NCBI RefSeq assembly: GCF_900604965.1
Contig: NZ_UWPD01000001.1
Coordinates: 946,642-1,010,641 of the forward strand
Source: Gordonibacter sp. Marseille-P4307
Lineage (GTDB): Bacteria > Actinomycetota > Coriobacteriia > Coriobacteriales > Eggerthellaceae
Length of the DNA stretch: 64,000 nt
Reading direction: 5' to 3'
Shown: in pieces, positions 51,692-60,772 of the stretch
Layout: every line of letters starts with the position of its first letter
How positions within the stretch are numbered: the first letter of the stretch is position 1
Translations under genes and position numbers: made by a program
The notes under the pieces: generated by a model
Told to the model about the DNA's origin: nothing
Seen by the model: the letters and a program-made list of their open reading frames with translations, nothing else
The model's database searches: none

Positions 51692-52600
51692 GTGGCGTTT
51701 GAATCGGCCCGCAGCGAGTACCTGGCGTACCTGCGCGTCGAGCGAGGAGCGTCTTCCCTCACCGTGCGCGCATACGAGTCCGACCTGGCGGACTATGCGC
51801 GGTTTCTCGTTCATCGGGGGACGCTCGAGCTCTCGTCGGTGAAACGGGGCGACATCGTTGGCTACGAAACGCATCTTCTCGACCAGGGTTACGCGGTTTC
51901 CAGCATCGATCGGCATCTTTCGGTTGTCAAAGGCTTCCATCGCTTTCTGGTGCGCGAAGGCAGGCTCGAGTCGAACCCCGCTTCGACGGTGAAGCTGCCC
52001 AAGCCTCCCGCACGATTGCCGGATGTCGTATCTATCGAGCGTATTGCGTCCATGCTCGATTTCATGGGGGGATCCGACGCGGCCTCGTTGCGCAACCGGG
52101 CGCTTCTCGAAGTTCTGTACGGATGCGGTTTGCGCGTGAGCGAGGCGGTGGGACTCGACCTCGACCGGATCGGCTTTGACGAGGGGTTCGTGCGAATCGT
52201 GGGCAAAGGCGGCAAAGAGCGGGTCGCGCCCCTGTCGGGGTGCGCCGCCCTGGCGCTTTCAAGCTATCTCGAGCAGGGTCGTTCGCAGCTGATGAAACCC
52301 TCGTCATCGTCTGCCTCGGCAGTGTTTCTGAATGCGCGCGGGTCGCGTCTGTCTCGGCAGAGCGCTCACAGAATCGTTTCGGACGCGGGGGCTCTGGTGG
52401 GTATCGAGAACCTCCATCCCCACACTTTGCGTCATTCGTTTGCGACCCATATGCTGGAAGGCGGTGCCGATCTGCGGGTTATTCAGGAGATTCTGGGCCA
52501 TGCGGACATCTCCACCACGCAGATCTACACGCATGTGAACAGATCCCACATCAGGGAGGAATACCTTGCCGCCCACCCGCGTGCCCGCGCGTCATCGTAG
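51692..52600 (+). CDS. xerD: Tyrosine recombinase XerD/XerC
   Basis: 302 residues with an N-terminal SAM-like core-binding domain and a C-terminal catalytic domain. All active-site residues are present: R148 (CGLRVSE), K172, H244 and R247 (HTLRHSFATH), H270 (LGHADI) and the nucleophile Y279 (TTQIYTH). It resolves chromosome dimers at dif sites. Length and the absence of flanking att-like repeats argue for a housekeeping Xer rather than a phage integrase. Start is GTG 51692 after GGGGAAGGG. Confidence 0.93.
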   Translation: MAFESARSEYLAYLRVERGASSLTVRAYESDLADYARFLVHRGTLELSSVKRGDIVGYETHLLDQGYAVSSIDRHLSVVKGFHRFLVREGRLESNPASTVKLPKPPARLPDVVSIERIASMLDFMGGSDAASLRNRALLEVLYGCGLRVSEAVGLDLDRIGFDEGFVRIVGKGGKERVAPLSGCAALALSSYLEQGRSQLMKPSSSSASAVFLNARGSRLSRQSAHRIVSDAGALVGIENLHPHTLRHSFATHMLEGGADLRVIQEILGHADISTTQIYTHVNRSHIREEYLAAHPRARASS

Positions 52601-53007
52601 AACCGCAGCGGCGCAGGTTGTTCGGTTCGATCCCCCCGTTTGCGCTCGAGGGTAGCTCAGAAGCGCCTTCGCGCGAAGCGTATGGCGAAATTGTGGCTGC
52701 ATTCGGTCGGCATCGAGTCATGTTCGCGGGTCTGCGCGCCGCTCCCACTTTCTCCCACCGCTTCGATCGAAGGTCCATTCGTTTCTTCTGCACTCATATG
52801 TTGTGCTCTATTTACAGCAACAACACCATATGGTGGGTATCTCTGATGTTATAACGTGCATCGTTCGGTCTCGTTGCCGTCCGAGCTAATCATGAACGCT
52901 TTTTCTATCAGCGATCATTTCCTCAAACTGCATGATTATGTTGAGAAGTGGGGCAAAGTGGGGTAGTATGTGACACGTCGGCAGCAACAAGTGGAACGGA
53001 GCGGGAG
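52601..53007. other. 407-bp intergenic region between xerD and mraZ
   Basis: No supported gene; short frames here have no recognisable protein features. The last 70 bp contain the dcw promoter with MraZ boxes. The sequence becomes AT-rich toward the promoter. Confidence 0.6.
52941..52969 (+). promoter_or_regulatory. dcw promoter with two MraZ boxes in the spacer
   Basis: TTGAGA (52941-52946), a 17-bp spacer and TAGTAT (52964-52969). The spacer contains two GTGGGG boxes (52948-52953 and 52958-52963) spaced exactly 10 bp apart, matching the TGGGN direct repeats that MraZ binds. Bound MraZ would cover the promoter. Confidence 0.8.
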
Positions 53008-53460
53008 ATGGTGGAAGAGGTGGCAGACGTCGTTGATCTGAACGGCGAATATCGCTTCAAAGCCGACTCCAAGGGCCGCGTGTCTTTGCCCGCCAAGTTT
53101 CGCAAGGTGCTGTCGAGCGATCTCGTGGTAACCAAAAGCCTCGACGACCAGTGCATCTATGCCTTCGAGGTTCCGGCCTTCAACAGCTGGGTGGCTCAGC
53201 TGTTCGAGGATCGGTTCGGTGGTTATTCGGCTTCCAACCGGGAGCATAGCCGCTTGAGGACCGCCCTCAAGGCCCGGGCCTTCGACGTTCAGGTCGATAA
53301 CGCCGGCCGCATCATGATCCCCGCGGATCAACGTGTAACGGCGGGCATCGACAAGGACGTGGTCATCGTCGGCAACACCGGTTACTTCGAGATTTGGGAC
53401 GCCGAGCGCTACGACGCCATGAATTCCGAGATTGATCTCGGCGTTCTGTTCAGCTCGTAG
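53008..53460 (+). CDS. mraZ: Transcriptional regulator MraZ
   Basis: 150 residues with two AbrB-like SpoVT domains: DSKGRVSLPAKFRKVL and DNAGRIMIPADQR are the paired DxxGRxxxPxxxR motifs. MraZ forms rings and represses the dcw operon by binding TGGGN repeats, which are present in the promoter just upstream. The start at 53008 is chosen from GGAGCGGGAG and domain position. About ten extra residues precede the usual domain start. rsmH follows after 9 bp. Confidence 0.95.
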   Translation: MVEEVADVVDLNGEYRFKADSKGRVSLPAKFRKVLSSDLVVTKSLDDQCIYAFEVPAFNSWVAQLFEDRFGGYSASNREHSRLRTALKARAFDVQVDNAGRIMIPADQRVTAGIDKDVVIVGNTGYFEIWDAERYDAMNSEIDLGVLFSS

Positions 53461-53469
53461 GGTGAGGCG

Positions 53470-54426
53470 ATGACAAGCGAATATCGGCATATCCCGGTCA
53501 TGCTCGCCGAGTGCCTCGAGCACTTGAAACTCGAACCGCAGCACACGTTCGTGGACGCAACGCTCGGCGGGGCTGGCCATTCTTTCGAAGCTGCTCGGCG
53601 CTTAGGCTCTGAGGGCACGCTCATCGGTATCGATCAGGACGAAGTCGCCCTCGCGGCGGCCCGCCTCAAACTCGAAACGATACCGGAGGATCATCGTCCT
53701 CGTCTCGAGCTTCTGCGCGGCAACTTCGGCAACATGGATGAATTGCTCGTTTCAGCCGAGGTTCCGGGAATCGACGCGGTCTTGTTCGACCTCGGGGTTT
53801 CCTCGGTGCAGATCGACACACCGTCTCGCGGCTTCTCCTTTAAGGAAGACGGCCCCCTTGATATGCGGATGGATCCGGGTAAACAAACCCTAACCGCAGA
53901 AGAGATCGTCAACACTTACAACGCATCTGATCTCACTCGGATCATCCGTGCCTATTCGGACGAGAGGTGGGCGAGCCGTATCGCGGACTTCATCGTGAAA
54001 CGCCGCGAAAGCGCGCCCCTTTCCACCAGTGCGGAGTTGGTCGAGGTTGTGAAAGCGGCCATACCGGCTTCGGCTCGTCGCGCGGGGGGACATCCCGCGA
54101 AGCGGACGTTTCAGGCTCTTCGGATCGAAGTCAACTCGGAGCTCACCGTGCTGAAGTCCGGTTTGGACGCAGCGGTGCGCTGGCTGAATCCCGGAGGGCG
54201 GATCGTCGTGATTTCGTATCACTCGCTGGAAGACCGCATCGTCAAAGAGACGTTCAATTCGTTTTCCCATCGCTGCACGTGCCCTCCGGATCTTCCGGTG
54301 TGCGTGTGCGGGAAACAGCCGATACTCGATATCGTCACCCGCAAGCCCGTCCTTCCTTCCGCAGAAGAGGTCGAGCGCAACGCACGGGCACGCAGTGCCA
54401 AGGTGCGCGTGGCAACCAAGCTTTAG
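53470..54426 (+). CDS. rsmH: 16S rRNA (cytosine(1402)-N4)-methyltransferase
   Basis: 318 residues; S-adenosylmethionine-dependent methylation of C1402 in the 16S decoding center. Landmarks are HIPVMLAECLEHL, VDATLGGAGHSFEA (SAM loop), LFDLGVSSVQIDTPSRGFSF, GPLDMRMD, RTFQALRIEVNSEL and ISYHSLEDRIVK. Second gene of the dcw cluster, 9 bp after mraZ. Confidence 0.96.
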   Translation: MTSEYRHIPVMLAECLEHLKLEPQHTFVDATLGGAGHSFEAARRLGSEGTLIGIDQDEVALAAARLKLETIPEDHRPRLELLRGNFGNMDELLVSAEVPGIDAVLFDLGVSSVQIDTPSRGFSFKEDGPLDMRMDPGKQTLTAEEIVNTYNASDLTRIIRAYSDERWASRIADFIVKRRESAPLSTSAELVEVVKAAIPASARRAGGHPAKRTFQALRIEVNSELTVLKSGLDAAVRWLNPGGRIVVISYHSLEDRIVKETFNSFSHRCTCPPDLPVCVCGKQPILDIVTRKPVLPSAEEVERNARARSAKVRVATKL

Positions 54427-54504
54427 CCGTCTTCGGAAACGAAGGCGGCCGACACCGCAAACGAGAACTAAACGAACCGAAAACGAACCAGAGGGCAAAC
54501 GTAC

Positions 54505-54969
54505 ATGGCTAGCGCGCAGACCGCATATCGTCTCAACGACTTCGAATACGCGCCCCAGCGTGCGCTGCGCCCCGACGTGCACGTCGTTGCCGGGACGCGC
54601 ACGGATGCCGGCTCGCTTTCCCCTTCCGTCTTCCTCGCTGCGAAGGTGATCGCGGTTGTGATGGTTGCGTTTGCCCTGATCGCAATGGCTCGCATCTGCC
54701 TTCAGTCGGCCGCCGTTTCCAGCGCGGTCGAAGGCCAGCAGCTATCTTCGCAGATCAAGGATGCACGTTCGTACGGCAACGACCTGGAGATCACCCAAAC
54801 CTCCCTCACCAACAACTCGACGCTCAGATCGGTCGCCGCCGGTATGGGCATGGAGGCTCCCGAAAGCGCGTCTTCGATCGTGCTGGAAAAAGACGTGGTG
54901 GCCACCGACGAGGCCGGCAACCTCTCCCTTTCCCGAAGCGTGCGCAACTCCGTGGATGTTCGAGGGTAG
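54505..54969 (+). CDS. ftsL: FtsL-like divisome protein
   Basis: 154 residues; called mainly by position and topology. A cytoplasmic N-terminus of about 42 residues, one membrane helix (about 43-66, KVIAVVMVAFALIAMARICL), then an extracytoplasmic region with heptad-like spacing (VEGQQLSSQIKDARSYGNDL) and VAAGMGMEAP. FtsL sits between rsmH and ftsI in most dcw clusters and joins DivIC/FtsB to activate FtsWI. Sequence conservation in this family is poor. It is 3 bp upstream of ftsI. Confidence 0.82.
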   Translation: MASAQTAYRLNDFEYAPQRALRPDVHVVAGTRTDAGSLSPSVFLAAKVIAVVMVAFALIAMARICLQSAAVSSAVEGQQLSSQIKDARSYGNDLEITQTSLTNNSTLRSVAAGMGMEAPESASSIVLEKDVVATDEAGNLSLSRSVRNSVDVRG

Positions 54970-54972
54970 ATC

Positions 54973-56739
54973 ATGGCGCGCAAACCAACCCGATCAGGGC
55001 AGGAAAGCGAAACGGTTTCCGACAGGTCCCCCCAGGGGGGCCGTCTTGTTGTTCGGGGTTCGTCGCGCACCTACTGGGCCATCGTCCCGTTCCTCATCGT
55101 AGCTGCGGTGTTGTTCCTGCGGCTGTTCTACCTCGATGTGATCGTGGCCGACGAGTACTCCAAGCAGGCTCAGGAGGCGCGCACGTCGAAGATCGTCGTC
55201 GAGGCCCCGCGGGGCACCATCTATGATCGGAACCATAACGTGCTTGCCATCAGCGTCGATGCTACGACGATCTACGCGAATCCCTCCGAGGTCGAAGACG
55301 TTCAGGCGACGGCTGCCCAGCTGGCTACGGTGTTGGGGGGTCAGGCCGATGACTATGCTCCGAAGATGGGCAACCGCAATCTCAAGTTCTCCTATATCAA
55401 GCAGAAGGCCGACGTTCCGGTGGCCGACAAGGTGAGGGAGCTGGGGCTGAAAGGCATCTACTTCCTTGCCGATTCCAAGCGCTCGTATCCGTACGGCCAG
55501 GTGGGCGGGCAGTTGGTGGGCGCGTGCAACACCGAGGTGGACGAAGACACCAAAGAGGAGTACCTTACCGGCATTTCGGGTCTCGAGTATTACTACAACG
55601 ACGCGCTGTCGGGAAAGCCGGGGTACTACGAGGCGGAATACGCTCAGAACGGCTCTCCTATTCCCGGGGCGGTTCATCAGTCGGTGGCCGCCGAGGAGGG
55701 TCAGGATATCGTCACGTCCATCGATATCGAGATGCAGCGCACGCTCGAACTGAAGCTCGCGCTGGGGCTGCATCAGGTCGGCACTGAATCCGGTACGTCG
55801 GTGATCATGGACGCAGGTACGGGGGAGATCTACGCTGCAGCGTCGTACCCGCTGTTCAATCCTGCGGATCGCTCTACGGTGGCCGAAGGCTCGATGCAGC
55901 TCAAGGCGGTTTCGCACCTCATCGAGCCGGGATCGGTGTTCAAAACCGCTACTGCTATGGCGCTTCTGGAGACCGGAACCATGAAACCCGACGACACGGT
56001 GTATGCGCCCGCCACCATCTCGGCTGACGGATACGTGATATCCGACGCTCACGAGCGAGGTGACACGGTGTACACCTTGCGCCAGGTCATGCAGTATTCA
56101 TCGAACGTCGGCATCTCGCTTTCGGCCGAGAGGATGGGCTTCGACAAGCTGTACGATCACATCAAAAAGTACAATCTGAACTCTCCGTCGGGTGTGGACT
56201 ATCCTGGCGAGCAGACGGGCTATCTGGTTGACTTCGCGAACTGGAGCCGCGTGGTGGGTTACAACGTCAGCTTCGGCCAGGGCGTCTCGCTTACCCCGTT
56301 GCAGATCACGCGATTCTACGGCGCTTTGGTCAACGACGGTGTGGAGTGCACGCCGCATTTTCTCATCGGCATGTCGAATGCCGAAGACATGCCCGATTGG
56401 GATAGTCGAAGGCAGCGGGTGATCGACGACACCGGCAAGATTGCCGATATGACGAGCATGCTGAAGACCGTCGTCACGGACGGAACAGGCAAGCGCGCCG
56501 CCATCGAGGGCTACAACGTGGCCGGCAAGACTTCGACCGCAGAGATCTACGACGAAGTGAACGGCGGGTACCTCAAGGGGATGTACAACCTGTGTTTTGC
56601 AGGCTATCTAGCCGACTCGTCCAGCCAGTTGGTATGTTTTGTGGGAGCTGACAACGTGCCTTCCGACAGCGCCGTTACCTTCATCTTTCACGATATAATG
56701 ACCGAGGCTATCAATCGCTACAACATCGTATCCCAGTGA
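54973..56739 (+). CDS. ftsI: Division-specific penicillin-binding protein (FtsI/PBP3-type transpeptidase)
   Basis: 588 residues: short cytoplasmic tail, one membrane helix (about 35-52), PBP dimer domain (APRGTIYDRNHNVLA) and transpeptidase domain. Active-site motifs are SxxK (S321-K324, PGSVFK), SxN (S376-S377-N378, QYSSNVG), and a third box that reads KTS (K519-T520-S521, AGKTSTAE) rather than KTG/KSG. It cross-links septal peptidoglycan together with FtsW, encoded downstream. No PASTA domain is present, unlike SpoVD or PBP2x. Confidence 0.94.
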   Translation: MARKPTRSGQESETVSDRSPQGGRLVVRGSSRTYWAIVPFLIVAAVLFLRLFYLDVIVADEYSKQAQEARTSKIVVEAPRGTIYDRNHNVLAISVDATTIYANPSEVEDVQATAAQLATVLGGQADDYAPKMGNRNLKFSYIKQKADVPVADKVRELGLKGIYFLADSKRSYPYGQVGGQLVGACNTEVDEDTKEEYLTGISGLEYYYNDALSGKPGYYEAEYAQNGSPIPGAVHQSVAAEEGQDIVTSIDIEMQRTLELKLALGLHQVGTESGTSVIMDAGTGEIYAAASYPLFNPADRSTVAEGSMQLKAVSHLIEPGSVFKTATAMALLETGTMKPDDTVYAPATISADGYVISDAHERGDTVYTLRQVMQYSSNVGISLSAERMGFDKLYDHIKKYNLNSPSGVDYPGEQTGYLVDFANWSRVVGYNVSFGQGVSLTPLQITRFYGALVNDGVECTPHFLIGMSNAEDMPDWDSRRQRVIDDTGKIADMTSMLKTVVTDGTGKRAAIEGYNVAGKTSTAEIYDEVNGGYLKGMYNLCFAGYLADSSSQLVCFVGADNVPSDSAVTFIFHDIMTEAINRYNIVSQ

Positions 56740-56753
56740 GGCGGCGCAACATC

Positions 56754-58250
56754 ATGACCAAAACGTGTTCCCAGTTGTTCGATGGTTTCGAGCATACCGT
56801 TCTAGGAAACGCAGGCGAAGAGGTCGCGGGACTCGCCTACAGCAGCGGCGAGGTTCGGCCGGGAGATGCGTTTTTCTGCATCGTAGGCCTGAACGTGGAC
56901 GGCCATTCGTTTGCGCAAGATGCCATCGATCACGGCGCTAAGGTCATCGTGTGCGAGCGCAAGGTGTATCTGGCCGATGCGACCGACGTCACCGAGATCA
57001 TCGTATCGGACACCCGTAAGGCTATGGCGCATGCGGCGGCCCGATTCTACGACGATCCCTCGCGCAGCTTCTCGCTGGTGGGCATTACGGGAACCAACGG
57101 AAAGACCACGACCACCTATCTGGTCGAGCAGATCGCCAAGAGCGCGGGCAAGCGCACGGGCGTCATCGGCACGGTGGGGGTTCGCGTGGGCTCTGACAGC
57201 TTCAAGGCCCAGCGCACCACGCCCGAATCGTCCGACTTGCAAAAGACGTTCGCTCAGATGCGCGATGCGCGCGCCGACGTCGTGGCGATGGAGGTGAGCT
57301 CGCATGCGCTTGACTTGCTGCGCACCTGGGAGACGCGGTTCGCCGTCACGGCGTTCTCCAACCTCACCCAGGATCATCTGGACTACCATCACACATTCGA
57401 GGCTTATTTCGAGGCGAAGGCGCTTCTGTTCTCGAAAGATTACCCGGCAAAGCGCGTGGTGTGCATCGATGACAAATGGGGCAAAGAGCTCTTGCGCCGC
57501 TGCAACGCCAACGACGACAACGTGGTGTCTACGGGCTTCGATTCGTCGGCCCAGATCCATCCGGTCGAAGTGAGCTACGAGTCTACCTGCACCAAGCTTG
57601 CGCTTGACGTGCGCGGACAGCGGCTCGAGTTCACCTATCCGCTTGTGGGCAAGTTCAACGTGAGTAATGTGATGCTGGCGTTCGGCATCGCGCTTCAGCT
57701 GGGTATCCCGGCGGACAGCATCGCGCGCGCATTGGAAGACGCACCGCAGGTTCCGGGGCGCCTCGAGCGCGTCAGCGTTCCTTGCGACGGGGGCGTTTCG
57801 GTGTTCGTCGATTACGCGCATACCCCCGACGCGCTTGAGAAGGCCATGCGCTCCATCGCCGACATCACCGAAGGCCGCACCATCGTGGTGTTCGGCTGCG
57901 GCGGCAATCGCGATTCAGCGAAGCGCTCCATCATGGGCAAAGAGGCTCTGCAGGCCGATTTTGCCGTGGTGACGTCAGATAATCCGCGCAACGAGGATCC
58001 TTTGGCCATCATCGAGGATATCGTGCAGGGGATGGGATCGGATCCGTCCGCCTACGCGGTCGAACCCGACCGCCGCGCGGCCATCGCGCTGGCTATCGCG
58101 CAAGCGAGGCCGGGCGACTCCATTCTCGTGGCCGGGAAGGGCCACGAGGATTATCAGCTGGTGGGCGATCGGGTGCTTTCGTTCGACGATCGCGTTGTGG
58201 CCGCTGAAGAGTTGAAGCGCGCATTCGGTGCGGAACAGGGCGAGGCGTAA
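56754..58250 (+). CDS. murE: UDP-MurNAc-L-Ala-D-Glu--meso-diaminopimelate ligase
   Basis: 498 residues, Mur ligase fold. ATP loop GITGTNGKTTTTY, ExSSHAL motif MEVSSHALDL, carbamylated-Lys region and FVDYAHTPDAL are all present. The specificity loop reads DNPRNEDP (D409-R412); DNPR is the signature of meso-DAP-adding MurE, so the peptidoglycan is predicted to be DAP-type. The start at 56754 is preferred over GTG 56736, which overlaps ftsI. murF follows after 7 bp. Confidence 0.95.
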   Translation: MTKTCSQLFDGFEHTVLGNAGEEVAGLAYSSGEVRPGDAFFCIVGLNVDGHSFAQDAIDHGAKVIVCERKVYLADATDVTEIIVSDTRKAMAHAAARFYDDPSRSFSLVGITGTNGKTTTTYLVEQIAKSAGKRTGVIGTVGVRVGSDSFKAQRTTPESSDLQKTFAQMRDARADVVAMEVSSHALDLLRTWETRFAVTAFSNLTQDHLDYHHTFEAYFEAKALLFSKDYPAKRVVCIDDKWGKELLRRCNANDDNVVSTGFDSSAQIHPVEVSYESTCTKLALDVRGQRLEFTYPLVGKFNVSNVMLAFGIALQLGIPADSIARALEDAPQVPGRLERVSVPCDGGVSVFVDYAHTPDALEKAMRSIADITEGRTIVVFGCGGNRDSAKRSIMGKEALQADFAVVTSDNPRNEDPLAIIEDIVQGMGSDPSAYAVEPDRRAAIALAIAQARPGDSILVAGKGHEDYQLVGDRVLSFDDRVVAAEELKRAFGAEQGEA

Positions 58251-58257
58251 GAACGCC

Positions 58258-59721
58258 ATGCGGTGCAGTATCGAGCGCATAGCAAGCGCAACCTCGGGGA
58301 GGTTCGTCGAGGGTTCGTCGCTGTCTGCTTCCGAAGTCTTCGGGATCACCTGGGACTCGCGCGCTGTCGCCGAGGGCTCGGTGTTCGTGGCCTTGGTGGG
58401 ACGGCGCGTTGACGGGCACGACTTTCTTCCGCAGGCATTTGCAGACGGGGCGGCCTGCGCCCTGGTGACGAAAGCTCCCAGTGACGAGGCCCGCGTGGCG
58501 GCCCGTCGTGCGGGTGCGGCCATCGTCTTGGTCGACGATGCGCTTCGAGCCCTTTCGGATCTGGCCTCGTGGTGGCGCACCCAGCTGTCTGGTCTCGTGA
58601 TCGGCATCACCGGATCGACGGGCAAGACCTCTACCAAGAACATGGTCGCCGCCGTCTGCGGAGCATGCGGCACGACCGTCGCCACGCAGGGCAATCAAAA
58701 TAACGAACTGGGGGTTCCCAATACCCTGTTGTCCGCTAAGTCCGACACGCGCTTCGTCATCGTCGAGATGGGCATGCGCGGGCCGGGTCAGATAACCGAA
58801 CTGTGCTCCATCGCGCGTCCCGATTGGGCGCTTGTCAGCAATGTGGGGGAAAGCCACATCGAGCTCCTCGGTTCGCGCGATGCCATCGCGCGCGCGAAGG
58901 CCGAGGTCTTCCAGGGTCTTTCCCAGGGCGCGCGCGCGTTTGTGAACGCGGCCGACGAATACGCCGATCGGCTGATCGAGGTCGGGGGTCACGAGATGCG
59001 CGGCGGCGAAACCGTTTTCTTCGACGGATCGATCGACGCTGCGGCGCGGCGTGCGCGCGTGCGCGCGGACGCTCCCTATGCGTGGGCCGAAAACATCTCG
59101 CTTGACGAATGCGGGTGCGCTCGTTTCGACCTGTGCGCGACGGGGTTCGCCCACGGCGGTCGCGTAGCGTGCACCTTGTCTGTCCCCGGGCTTCATAACG
59201 TGAGCAACGCCTGTTCGGCGGCGGCCGTCGGCCTCGCAGCCGGTATGACGCCGGCTGACGTTGCGCAGGCGCTATCCCGCGTCGAAGCCGAAAGCGGTCG
59301 TCAGGAGATGCTGCGGACATCCCAGGGCGCGCTTGTGGTCAACGATGCGTACAACGCCAACCCCGATTCGATGCGCTCATCGCTTGATATGTTTGCGGCC
59401 CTCGACGTCGAAGGCCGGCGCATCGCCGTTCTGGGAGACATGGGAGAGCTCGGGTCGTTCGCGGCCGAATGCCATCGGCGGGTTGGCGCGCATGCGGCGT
59501 CATGCGGGCTCGATCGGCTTGTCTGCGTGGGCACGCTCGCCCGTTTCATCGCCGAAGGGGCGCTCGATGCGGGCTTTCCCGAAGGGCGGGCGCTCTGTCT
59601 CGACTCGGTGGACGAGGCGTCGTCGCTTGTCGAGGGGCTTCTTTCGCCCTCCGACGCGGTTCTGATTAAGGCATCTCATTTCATGGATCTCGAGCGTATG
59701 GCTCGAAGATTGGCTGGCTAG
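58258..59721 (+). CDS. murF: UDP-MurNAc-tripeptide--D-alanyl-D-alanine ligase
   Basis: 487 residues; adds D-Ala-D-Ala to complete the pentapeptide. Landmarks: FVALVGRRVDGHDF, ATP loop GITGSTGKTSTKNM, TQGNQNNELGVP, VEMGMRGPGQI, and VNDAYNANPDSM. The start at 58258 fits the domain start; an in-frame extension into murE is rejected. mraY begins 1 bp after the stop. Confidence 0.95.
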   Translation: MRCSIERIASATSGRFVEGSSLSASEVFGITWDSRAVAEGSVFVALVGRRVDGHDFLPQAFADGAACALVTKAPSDEARVAARRAGAAIVLVDDALRALSDLASWWRTQLSGLVIGITGSTGKTSTKNMVAAVCGACGTTVATQGNQNNELGVPNTLLSAKSDTRFVIVEMGMRGPGQITELCSIARPDWALVSNVGESHIELLGSRDAIARAKAEVFQGLSQGARAFVNAADEYADRLIEVGGHEMRGGETVFFDGSIDAAARRARVRADAPYAWAENISLDECGCARFDLCATGFAHGGRVACTLSVPGLHNVSNACSAAAVGLAAGMTPADVAQALSRVEAESGRQEMLRTSQGALVVNDAYNANPDSMRSSLDMFAALDVEGRRIAVLGDMGELGSFAAECHRRVGAHAASCGLDRLVCVGTLARFIAEGALDAGFPEGRALCLDSVDEASSLVEGLLSPSDAVLIKASHFMDLERMARRLAG

Positions 59722-59722
59722 C

Positions 59723-60769
59723 ATGTTATCGGCTCTTTTCTCGCATTACCCTACGTTTCTCGTGTTCTTGGCGGTGTTCGTCTCCATGGTGCTCACCATG
59801 GTGCTCATGCCCCCTTGGATCCGTTTCCTGCAAGGTCGGAATATCGGTCAGCAGGTACGCGACGACGGCCCTCAAACTCATCTGATCAAACAGGGAACGC
59901 CTACCATGGGCGGCGTCGTCATGCTTGTCGCGGTAATCGTGACCATTTTGTTGGTGGGGTACCCGGCGGTCGAGACCTACGGGCTTTTGGTCGCCATCAT
60001 CCTGACGGGATTTCTGGGGCTTTTCGACGATGCTTCGAAGGTTATGCACGAGCGTTCGCTGGGGTTGACGCCCAAGGCCAAGCTGGTGGGCCAGTTCGCG
60101 ATCGCTACGGCGTTCACTCTTCTGGCCGTGAATCTTTTCGGCATCGCCCCGACGGTCGAGATTCCCTTCGTCGTCACCATCGATCTGGGCGTTTTGACCA
60201 CGGTCCTTCCGATCGCGGGAGGGGTTTGCATTCCGTGGCTCTATGTGGTCTACGTCGGTATCTTGCTGGTGGGTCTGTGCAACGCGGTGAATCTCACCGA
60301 CGGCCTCGACGGTTTGGCTTCGGGAACCGTCATGATCGTCATGATCGTCATGGCGGCCATCGCCTACCGCACCGATCTGCTCGAGCCCGCCATACTTGCA
60401 GCGGCCCTCGCGGGAGTTTGCGTCGGATTTCTATGGTTCAACTCGTTTCCGGCCGATATCTTCATGGGCGACACCGGTTCGCTTGCGCTGGGTATGGGCT
60501 TGGGATGCCTTGCGGTCGTCACCAAAACCGAATTCGTCGCCATCATCATCGGCGGGCTGTTTGTGGCAGAGGCTCTGTCGGTCATGCTCCAGGTAGCGTG
60601 GTTTAAGAAGACGCGCCGCCGCATCTTCCTCATGGCTCCTCTCCACCATCATTTCGAGAAGAAGGGATGGAGCGAGACGAAGGTGGTTATCCGCTTCTGG
60701 ATCATCTCGGGCGTGTTCGCGGCCATCGGATTTTCGTTGTACTTTGCCGAATCGGTGATGGTGGGGTAG
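59723..60769 (+). CDS. mraY: Phospho-N-acetylmuramoyl-pentapeptide transferase
   Basis: A 348-residue polytopic membrane enzyme with ten predicted helices; makes lipid I from UDP-MurNAc-pentapeptide and undecaprenyl phosphate. Conserved catalytic and metal motifs: TPTMGG, LGLFDDASK, NLTDGLDGLASG, FMGDTGSLALG and PLHHHFEKKGWSE (HHH motif). Directly follows murF. Confidence 0.97.
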   Translation: MLSALFSHYPTFLVFLAVFVSMVLTMVLMPPWIRFLQGRNIGQQVRDDGPQTHLIKQGTPTMGGVVMLVAVIVTILLVGYPAVETYGLLVAIILTGFLGLFDDASKVMHERSLGLTPKAKLVGQFAIATAFTLLAVNLFGIAPTVEIPFVVTIDLGVLTTVLPIAGGVCIPWLYVVYVGILLVGLCNAVNLTDGLDGLASGTVMIVMIVMAAIAYRTDLLEPAILAAALAGVCVGFLWFNSFPADIFMGDTGSLALGMGLGCLAVVTKTEFVAIIIGGLFVAEALSVMLQVAWFKKTRRRIFLMAPLHHHFEKKGWSETKVVIRFWIISGVFAAIGFSLYFAESVMVG

Positions 60770-60772
60770 CGC

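Noticed and set aside
51692-52600. xerD as an integrase of a mobile element
   Set aside because: Housekeeping length and context (pyrG upstream, dcw downstream), and no attachment-site repeats or cargo genes.
52640-52846. 68-codon plus-strand frame between xerD and mraZ
   Set aside because: No ribosome binding site, no domain, and composition unlike neighbouring proteins.
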